From Gammaproteobacteria bacterium (lineage in GTDB: Bacteria; Pseudomonadota; Gammaproteobacteria; JAABTG01), in assembly GCA_030066245.1 (NCBI GenBank), contig JASJBY010000340.1, forward strand, positions 1 through 5,011: a stretch of 5,011 nucleotides of DNA, in the 5' to 3' direction. Positions 1 to 5,011 of this stretch are shown in pieces. The notes beneath the pieces are model-generated. The model did not search any database and was not told the DNA's origin. It was given only the letters and a program-made list of their open reading frames with translations. The position numbers were made by a program, and so were the translations under genes. Every line of letters starts with the position of its first letter. Position 1 is the first letter of the stretch.

Positions 1-1097
1 AAGCCTCCCTCTGTGGCACTCGGCAACCGCTGCAAATCGTAATTTCGGATGATTGCCGCCGGGCGAAAATCAAAGTGTTTGGTGATGCGCTCTACGACCT
101 CGCCAGCTTCTACGTTGCCCGTCTCGTGCGTGTCGACCTGAATGCTGACCGGGTTAGCCTGGCCCAGGGAATAGCTCAGCTGCACCTCGCATTGCGAGGC
201 AAGCCCCGCCGCGACCACGTTGACAGCCGCATGCCGCGCCGCGTACTGAGCAATACGGTCGATGCGCAACGGGTCTTTGCCGCTCAGGGCAGCGCCACTG
301 TGCCGTACATACTCCCCGTAGGTATCCACCGCCGTCTTGCGGCCCGTCAGACCCGAGTGGTGCGCCGGGCCACCACCGATGAAAAGCCCACCCTTGTTGA
401 TGTAGATCTCGGTCTCTTCGTCGGGACGAATCTCCTGTCCAGCGAACACGGGCTCGATTACCGCCTGCAGCAGATCGTCCTGCATTGCCTTAGGCCCGGG
501 ATGCTGGCCTTCCCGGTTGCTCGCAAGCAGGCTGATGCTGTGGATCCGTACCGGCTTCCTGTCGCGGAACTCGACGCCAACCTGAGTCTTACCATCAGGG
601 TGCAAATACGGCAGGTCTCCTGCTGACCCGGCTTCGTAGAGCCGACGCGCAAGTGCGTGCGCCAGCCAGATCGGCAGCGGCATCATGGCCGGGGTATGGT
701 CACAGGCGAAGCCGAACACCGTCACCTGGCTGTTCGCCTTGAGCCTGTTCAGATCGCTATCTCCCGTCTGTGAGAAGTCGGCGGGCCGTGTCGACTCGGC
801 CGGATACTCCAGGAGATTGGTCATCACGGTGGCATCTTCCGCGTTGAAGTCGCCGCCTTCATACCCCACTTCGCTGATCACGCTCCGAGCCATCTCCGGA
901 AGGTCCACTTCCACATCGCTGACAAAGCGCGCGGCAAGAAAAACCACACCGCCCGACACCGCACTCTCCGCCCTCACCTTGGCGGTGATGTCCTTTTTCA
1001 GGAACTCATCCACGATGGCATCGCTGATCTGGTCGCAAAGCTTATCGGGATGGCCGGGTGTGACCGATTCCGATGTGAACATGAAGTCCTTGATCAT
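1..1097 (-). CDS. metK: Atypical methionine adenosyltransferase (SAM synthetase family), 3' end cut by window edge
   Basis: The family makes S-adenosylmethionine from ATP and methionine in the cytoplasm, as a dimer or tetramer. From the ATG at 1097, 365 codons are open to the window edge; full members have about 385-400 residues, so only the C-terminal end is missing. Family signatures seen are FTSESVTPGHPDK (residues 7-19), PDGKTQV (167-173), SGLTGRK (248-254), VDTYGEY, SGKDP (272-276) and AARHAAVNVVAAGLA. By hand alignment to E. coli MetK, the ATP/phosphate/Mg residues are present: H16, D18, E44, K170, R253, K254, K274 and D280. The methionine-site residues are not: E55 becomes R57, Q98 becomes Y98, D118 of the GDQG loop becomes S123, and D238 becomes H247. 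A weak AAGAG lies 8 bases before the ATG. The gene starts 63 bp after the ATPase stop. Family membership is secure; activity as an ordinary SAM synthetase is uncertain. The symbol is by homology only. Confidence 0.93.
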   Translation of the reverse strand, partial: MIKDFMFTSESVTPGHPDKLCDQISDAIVDEFLKKDITAKVRAESAVSGGVVFLAARFVSDVEVDLPEMARSVISEVGYEGGDFNAEDATVMTNLLEYPAESTRPADFSQTGDSDLNRLKANSQVTVFGFACDHTPAMMPLPIWLAHALARRLYEAGSAGDLPYLHPDGKTQVGVEFRDRKPVRIHSISLLASNREGQHPGPKAMQDDLLQAVIEPVFAGQEIRPDEETEIYINKGGLFIGGGPAHHSGLTGRKTAVDTYGEYVRHSGAALSGKDPLRIDRIAQYAARHAAVNVVAAGLASQCEVQLSYSLGQANPVSIQVDTHETGNVEAGEVVERITKHFDFRPAAIIRNYDLQRLPSATEGG

Positions 1098-1105
1098 GGC
1101 GTTCG

Positions 1106-1110
1106 CTCTT
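1106..1110 (-). promoter_or_regulatory. Weak ribosome binding site for the metK-like gene
   Basis: AAGAG reads on the minus strand 8 bases upstream of the ATG at 1097. It is a poor match to AGGAGG, but it supports this ATG, which is also where family homology begins (the FTSESV motif follows at residue 7). A better AGGAG at about 1149-1153 precedes no in-frame start for this gene. Confidence 0.4.
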
Positions 1111-1160
1111 ATGTAATGGTGGCTGACTGGACTGGATGGCCTCGTTCTCCTGGAGAAGGC

Positions 1161-4100
1161 CTAGTCCGTATCGTAGGCGCCCTCGATGGCCGGCGGAGCC
1201 TGCCTCGCGGTCGTAAAGTGCTTCACCGCCTCGTTGATGAAGAAGGGCACACCGGCGCCTGCGAAGACAACGGCGAAATCCACCAAGCCGAGACGCGATG
1301 CGCCCAGCACGGTACGCAGCGGCGGGATGTAGTTGGCCGCAATCTGCACGGCCAAGGTACCGCCCACGGCCCAGTTGAGGTACTTGTTCGGCGGCATCCT
1401 TTTCTTGTGGTAGATACTGTGCTGGTTGGAGCGGGAGCGTATGGAGTGGAAAAGCTCCGCGATAGTCAGCGTGTTGAAAGCCAACGTGGCCGGTGCCAGG
1501 CCGCCACCATAGCGTTTGACTCCGTAGAAATACGCCCCGAGGGTACCGGCACCAATGATTGCCGACTCCTCCAACATCCGAATCAAATCCTTCTTGCGAA
1601 TGATTTCCTCGCTCGGATCGCGCGGCGGCCTCTCCATCACGCCGGGCTCGGCGGGCTCCAAGGACAAAGCGAGACCCGGGAAGATGTCGGTGAACAGATT
1701 AATCCACAGCAGCTGCATTGGATTCATCACTTCACCGTAACCCATGGCGATGCCCGCGAGCATGATCTCGATCTCGGCAACGTTGGTGGCCACCATGAAG
1801 TGAATGGTCTTACGGACATCCCTGTAGATAGTCCGCCCCTGCTCCACCGCAACGGCCATGGTGCCCAGATTGTCGTCCTGGAGCACCACGTCGGCCACGG
1901 AACGGGCCACGTCGGTTCCCGTCTTGCCCATGGCCACACCCACGTCCGACGCCTTCAGGGCCGGTCCGTCGTTGATGCCGTCACCGGTCATGGCAACCAC
2001 GAATCCGGAACGCTGCAAGGCCTGCACGATCTTGAGCTTGTGAGCGGGCGAGACTCGGGCAAACACGTTGACCTTCTTGATAAGGCCTGCCAGCAGCTCG
2101 GGATCGAGCTTGTCCAGCGACGTGGAGTCGAGGACTTCCAGGGGTTTGTCGCCGCTCAGGTTGAGCTGCTTGCCGATGGCGGCGGCCGTAGCCGTCTGGT
2201 CGCCCGTGATCATGACTGTGCGAATGCCCGCCCGGTGATACAAGCTCATGAGCTCAGGCATCCCGGTGCGCAGCGGGTCGGCCATGCCGGTGAGGCCGAG
2301 CCAGATCAAATTCTCGGGCTCATGGCGCTGCTTCGAGCCACCCTCTACATAGGCCACGCCGAGCACACGCAGGGCGTCTCCCGCCATGCGCTCGTTCTCC
2401 TTGATGATGGCTTTGCGGGTCTCTTCGTCCAGTTCCAGGACCTCGCCGCCTTTCTCGAAGCGGGTGCACAGGGCCAGCACTTCGCCTGGGCTGCCCTTGA
2501 CCGCCATGAGTCGGCGACCTCTTCCGGCGTTGTGCTGGGTGCTCATCAAGGGGCGGCCCTCGGCGCGCTCCCGCAGCTCCAGGCGCGGATACTGGTCCCG
2601 CAACGCTCTTACGTCGATGCCGGCCCGGAGCGCACTCTCCACCAGGGCATTCTCCGTGGGCGAGCCCTCCAGCTCGGGGTTGTTCCGATCGCCAGCCAAA
2701 GCCGTCTCGCTGCACAGGCTGACAATCTCCAACAGGCGGCGAAGCTCGGCTATGGAGCCTGGATCGACCACACCGTCGTGATCGAGAAACTGCCCCTCGC
2801 TGGTTGTATAGCGTCGGTCGCCGGTGTGCAGAGCCACCACCGTCATGTGATTCAGGGTGAGCGTGCCGGTCTTGTCGAGACAGAAAATCTGCACCGATCC
2901 GAGGTTTTCCACCGCGTCCAGATGCCGGACGGCGACCCTGCGCTTGCGCATTTCTTTGATGCCCAGCGCCAGGGTAGTCGTTGCCACGGCAGGCAGTCCC
3001 TCCGGCACCGCCGCGACGGCAAGCGCTACCGAAGATTTGAGCATGGGGATCCAACCCTGTCCCCGCAGCAGTCCCACCACGCCCACGCCGGCACAGACCA
3101 CGCCGCTCAGGACAGCCAGCTGGGTGCCCATGTGGTCCAGCTGACGCTCCATGGGCGTCTCGGGGACCTCCGCGGTTGTGATCATCGACTGGATATTGCC
3201 CAGTTCCGTGCTCATGGCAGTGGAAACCACGATTCCGCGACTCGTCCCGCCGGTGCACATGGTGCCCATGAACGCCATGTTCTTGCGGTCGCCCAAAGGG
3301 CTGTCGGCTTCCGCCATGAAATCCGCATCCTTGGTCACCGGAACACTTTCGCCGGTCAGCGGGGACTCGTCCACGGACAGGCGGTCCGTCTGCATCAAGC
3401 GCACGTCGGCAGGCACGTAGCTGCCGGGATTCAGAAGGATCAGATCACCCGGAACAAGGTCGGCGATAGGGATAGTCTCGGCTTCAGCGTCGCGTACCAC
3501 GGTGGCGTACTGGGGCTTGCTCCCCGTCAGCGCTCGAATGGTGCGCTCCGCTGCTCGCTCGGTAAAGAAACCGATAATGGCGTTGATGACAACCACCACC
3601 AGGATGACGATGGCGTCTACGGTGCCTCCGGTCATCACCGAGACCACTGCGGACACGCCCAGAAGGGCCACCGGCAGCGAATTAAACTGCTCCAGGAAGA
3701 TGCTGAGATTCGACCGAGCCTCGGGCTCGGGCAATGCGTTCGGGCCATACTTGGCCAAGCGGACCGCCGCGTCCGCTGCGCTCAAACCATGGGTGGAGGA
3801 CGTGTCGAGCGCGGCAATGGCCTCCTTTATCCCCGTTCTGTGCCAGTTCGACCCCGGCTCCTCAGCCGCCACCAGGGAAGTGTCGCCCGCGCCACCGCCC
3901 GGGCTGAGAGCTGCCCCGCTGACCGCCGCGGCTACCGGCGAGCGCAGTCCTTGAGTGAACAGGTCAACCACATGGGAAAGGGTCTCGCGGATATCCGAAC
4001 CGCCCGCAGCTCTGGCACGGCGGCTCGCTCCGGCGGAGCGCTCGATGCCCAGCTGCGAGTGGACCATCCCGAGGATGTCATCGACCGGCCTGGCAGGGTC

Positions 4101-4340
4101 GAATACCACCAGCAGGTTTCCGGTGAGTACGCTGGCTTGAACTGACCTGATACCCGGCAGGCCCCGCAAGCCCTGCTCCAGTTGCTGCTTCAGCTGGGGA
4201 GAACGGTAGAGCCTGTTGATATTCAGCCGGAGCCGCCCCCGCACCCGGGTGTGGACCAAGCGAATTTTGAGGTTTCTTGTGCCAGATTCGCCGACCTGAG
4301 TCGGCTCGTTGATGCTGATCGCCGGTAGAACCTTTCTCAC
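1161..4340 (-). CDS. P2-type cation-transporting ATPase (probable Ca2+ or Mn2+ pump) with N-terminal HMA-like domain
   Basis: This inner-membrane pump would use ATP, through a phospho-aspartate intermediate, to move cations out of the cytoplasm. The GTG start gives 1059 residues. Order of parts: a CxxC-less HMA-like domain (about 22-100, motif VRGRLRL); a linker; a cation-ATPase N-terminal region (about 166-206); M1-M2 (216-260); an actuator domain with TGES (329-332); M3-M4 with PEGLP (446-450); DKTGT with phosphorylated D489; KGSPG (615-619) in the nucleotide domain; TGDQ (712-715); TGDGIND (785-791); then M5-M10. The SERCA Ca2+ ligands E309, N768, E771, N796, T799 and D800 match E447, N853, E856, N881, T884 and D885. 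The M8 ligand E908 appears shifted by one (A961, E962). The adenine-stacking Phe motif of the nucleotide domain is replaced by RAEGRPLMST (592-601). The frame is open upstream to an ATG at 4478, but that extension looks non-coding. Function as a pump is near certain; the ion is inferred. Confidence 0.95.
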   Translation of the reverse strand: MRKVLPAISINEPTQVGESGTRNLKIRLVHTRVRGRLRLNINRLYRSPQLKQQLEQGLRGLPGIRSVQASVLTGNLLVVFDPARPVDDILGMVHSQLGIERSAGASRRARAAGGSDIRETLSHVVDLFTQGLRSPVAAAVSGAALSPGGGAGDTSLVAAEEPGSNWHRTGIKEAIAALDTSSTHGLSAADAAVRLAKYGPNALPEPEARSNLSIFLEQFNSLPVALLGVSAVVSVMTGGTVDAIVILVVVVINAIIGFFTERAAERTIRALTGSKPQYATVVRDAEAETIPIADLVPGDLILLNPGSYVPADVRLMQTDRLSVDESPLTGESVPVTKDADFMAEADSPLGDRKNMAFMGTMCTGGTSRGIVVSTAMSTELGNIQSMITTAEVPETPMERQLDHMGTQLAVLSGVVCAGVGVVGLLRGQGWIPMLKSSVALAVAAVPEGLPAVATTTLALGIKEMRKRRVAVRHLDAVENLGSVQIFCLDKTGTLTLNHMTVVALHTGDRRYTTSEGQFLDHDGVVDPGSIAELRRLLEIVSLCSETALAGDRNNPELEGSPTENALVESALRAGIDVRALRDQYPRLELRERAEGRPLMSTQHNAGRGRRLMAVKGSPGEVLALCTRFEKGGEVLELDEETRKAIIKENERMAGDALRVLGVAYVEGGSKQRHEPENLIWLGLTGMADPLRTGMPELMSLYHRAGIRTVMITGDQTATAAAIGKQLNLSGDKPLEVLDSTSLDKLDPELLAGLIKKVNVFARVSPAHKLKIVQALQRSGFVVAMTGDGINDGPALKASDVGVAMGKTGTDVARSVADVVLQDDNLGTMAVAVEQGRTIYRDVRKTIHFMVATNVAEIEIMLAGIAMGYGEVMNPMQLLWINLFTDIFPGLALSLEPAEPGVMERPPRDPSEEIIRKKDLIRMLEESAIIGAGTLGAYFYGVKRYGGGLAPATLAFNTLTIAELFHSIRSRSNQHSIYHKKRMPPNKYLNWAVGGTLAVQIAANYIPPLRTVLGASRLGLVDFAVVFAGAGVPFFINEAVKHFTTARQAPPAIEGAYDTD

Positions 4341-4344
4341 CCTA

Positions 4345-4351
4345 CTCCCCC
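4345..4351 (-). promoter_or_regulatory. Ribosome binding site that sets the ATPase GTG start
   Basis: GGGGGAG on the minus strand lies 4 bases before the GTG at 4340, with the wider run AAGGGGGAG giving normal anti-Shine-Dalgarno pairing distance. It supports GTG at 4340 over the ATG at 4478. The 46 extra codons from 4478 encode an Arg/Ala/Gly/Ser-rich stretch with no recognisable domain, and I see no convincing ribosome binding site before that ATG. Confidence 0.6.
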
Positions 4352-4745
4352 TTAAGGCCAAGACATAGCAGGCTAATCCACTGTCGCGACGTCCTTCTCC
4401 CGACCTCTCCGCAACTTCCGCTTCGTCGGCTCGACCGGCAGGGCTCCGACGTTGCCGAGCGTTTGCTGCTGCGGCCATCCGCCAACGAGCCTAACACAGA
4501 AAACTCGAAAAAGTGAGCTTTTTGTGCCAGCTCCGGGTCGCGCTGCAGCCAGCTCGGAGTCCGCCGAAATTCACTCCTTGGACTTTCCACGACCGACGAC
4601 CGCCTATGCCGATGCTAAACGGCGCAGATGCGTGACATGCAGTGTTCCGTCGCAGTAAACGCTTGCCCTGTCGAAACCGAATTGCCCCACCGCCGGAATC
4701 TTTGTCGCGAAGGTGGAACAGCCGACGAACCCAAACCGTTCAACG

Positions 4746-4780
4746 AGCGGCGAGGCCGAAACCATCAGCCGTCCGCCGCT
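4746..4780. repeat. Imperfect inverted repeat
   Basis: Arms AGCGGCG (4746-4752) and CGCCGCT (4774-4780) are exact reverse complements. Inside them GGC (4754-4756) can pair with GCC (4768-4770), giving a stem with small bulges and an 11-base loop. No T-run follows on either strand. It may be an RNA hairpin in the ATPase leader or chance pairing in GC-rich sequence. Confidence 0.4.
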
Positions 4781-4813
4781 GGACCAGCCCCGTACCTGGA
4801 TTCGAATACACCA

Positions 4814-4842
4814 CAGCGCGTGGGGCAGCTGCCCGTGCGCTG
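4814..4842. repeat. 29-bp imperfect palindrome centred on GGGCAGCTGCCC
   Basis: The core 4823-4834 is a perfect 12-bp palindrome. It is flanked by CAGCGC (4814-4819) and GCGCTG (4837-4842), which are also exact reverse complements, with GTG and GT as unmatched spacers. The dyad symmetry with almost no loop is more typical of a dimeric DNA-binding protein site than of an RNA terminator. No specific regulator is recognised. Confidence 0.45.
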
Positions 4843-4873
4843 GTACTCCGTCACAGTGGCTTCGACGGAGTAC
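4843..4873. repeat. Perfect 10-bp inverted repeat just downstream of the 36-codon gene
   Basis: GTACTCCGTC (4843-4852) and GACGGAGTAC (4864-4873) are exact reverse complements separated by 11 bases. Read on the minus strand, the stem begins 8 bases after the TAA of the small gene at 4882-4992, where a transcription terminator or 3'-end stabilising hairpin would sit. No T-run follows on that strand, so it is not a canonical intrinsic terminator. It directly abuts the palindrome ending at 4842. Confidence 0.6.
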
Positions 4874-4881
4874 TCACGGGT

Positions 4882-4992
4882 TTACTTGGACATGCGACGC
4901 CTGAGGATCATAACAGAGGCGGCGACTGCGGCAGCCACGAGCAAGACCTTGACGACATTCTGGCTACCGAGCCAGGCTGGTAAGTTGGCCAT
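4882..4992 (-). CDS. Small single-pass membrane protein of unknown function (36 aa)
   Basis: The product begins MANLPAWLGSQ, continues as one hydrophobic segment of about 18 residues rich in Val, Ala and Leu (roughly residues 13-30), and ends in a basic RRRMSK tail. By the positive-inside rule the C-terminus would face the cytoplasm. GGGAGAG (5001-5007) lies 8 bases before the ATG, and a strong inverted repeat follows the TAA by 8 bases, both of which favour a real gene. I recognise no family. The frame stays open upstream to the window edge (6 codons), so this could instead be the C-terminal membrane anchor of a larger gene starting outside the window. It is about 540 bases upstream of the ATPase on the same strand. 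A regulatory membrane peptide for the pump is possible, but only by proximity. Confidence 0.55.
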   Translation of the reverse strand: MANLPAWLGSQNVVKVLLVAAAVAASVMILRRRMSK

Positions 4993-5000
4993 TTTTCTTT

Positions 5001-5007
5001 CTCTCCC
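5001..5007 (-). promoter_or_regulatory. Ribosome binding site for the 36-codon gene
   Basis: GGGAGAG reads on the minus strand, followed by the A-rich spacer AAAGAAAA (8 bases) and the ATG at 4992. This is the main evidence that translation starts here and that the frame is not just the tail of a longer protein. Confidence 0.5.
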
Positions 5008-5011
5008 GCCC

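Larger units (their letters stand above)
4341..4881. other. Intergenic region of about 540 bases with clustered inverted repeats
   Basis: Open frames exist here on both strands, but their translations are Arg/Ser/Pro-rich and match nothing I recognise, as expected for chance frames in GC-rich DNA. On the minus strand it is the leader of the ATPase gene, so it probably holds that gene's promoter. No clear -35/-10 pair can be named. An A/T-rich patch at about 4498-4524 is the likeliest place. It includes AAAAAG-TGAG-CTTTTT at 4508-4523, a 6-bp stem too weak to call a terminator. Confidence 0.6.

Noticed and set aside
2320..3258. A 312-codon minus-strand frame
   Set aside because: It overlaps the ATPase in another frame of the same strand, and its Arg/Gly/His-rich translation has no recognisable motif.
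1050..4145. A 1031-codon open frame on the plus strand
   Set aside because: It lies entirely antisense to metK and the P-type ATPase. Its product is rich in His, Gly, Arg and Gln and shows no domain, as expected for the mirror frame of a GC-rich gene.
4250..4356. Resemblance to the yybP-ykoY Mn2+ riboswitch (AAGGGGGAGTAGG, then the hairpin GCCGAC-TCAG-GTCGGC)
   Set aside because: The GGGGAGUAG-like run is also the ATPase ribosome binding site, and the following bases already encode the N-terminus and HMA-like domain. The other conserved loop of the riboswitch is not seen. A covariance-model search would settle it.
4342..4478. N-terminal extension of the ATPase to the ATG at 4478
   Set aside because: The extra 46 residues are low-complexity Arg/Ala/Gly/Ser with no motif. 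The GTG at 4340 has a far better ribosome binding site and leads directly into the recognisable domain.
4510..4533. Sigma-54-like TGGCAC on the minus strand
   Set aside because: The spacing from GG to the next GC is 8 bases instead of 10, and the TTGC half is absent.
4780..4815. TTCGAAT near 4801, resembling a tRNA T-loop
   Set aside because: The flanking bases do not form a T-stem on either strand, and no acceptor or anticodon stem can be drawn.
4642..4983. A 113-codon plus-strand frame in the intergenic region
   Set aside because: There is no clear ribosome binding site, the composition is Arg/Pro/Ser-rich, it runs antisense to the small membrane gene, and it reads through all three inverted repeats.

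Overview
The window is GC-rich bacterial chromosomal DNA with three coding regions, all read on the minus strand. Read in that direction they are a 36-codon membrane peptide (4992-4882), a P-type cation-transporting ATPase (4340-1161) and the start of a methionine adenosyltransferase-family gene, metK (1097 to the window edge). Base composition, the Shine-Dalgarno sites and the ATPase subtype fit a proteobacterium, perhaps a gammaproteobacterium. That is only an impression; no rRNA or other strong taxonomic marker is present.

Right edge (4882-5011): a tiny single-pass membrane protein with a good ribosome binding site. Between it and the ATPase (4341-4881) lie about 540 bases with no convincing gene. 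They hold a cluster of inverted repeats (4746-4780, 4814-4842 and a perfect 10-bp stem at 4843-4873) and an A/T-rich patch near 4500-4524.

Centre (1161-4340): a large P2-type (SERCA/PMR1-like) ATPase. All catalytic motifs are intact, and so are nearly all of the acidic and amide residues that bind Ca2+ in SERCA. An extra N-terminal domain resembles a heavy-metal-associated (HMA) fold but has no CxxC pair. Calcium or manganese export is the most reasonable role.

Left edge (1-1097): a MetK-family protein missing only its last few dozen residues. Its ATP/phosphate-site residues are kept, but the residues that hold methionine in E. coli MetK are replaced at four separate positions (E55, Q98, D118 and D238 equivalents). 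This is the most interesting feature of the window, because it suggests a paralogous or functionally shifted enzyme and not the housekeeping SAM synthetase.

The ATPase and metK are 63 bp apart on the same strand, so co-transcription is plausible, but nothing in the sequence proves a functional link. No mobile element, CRISPR array, tRNA or rRNA was found.
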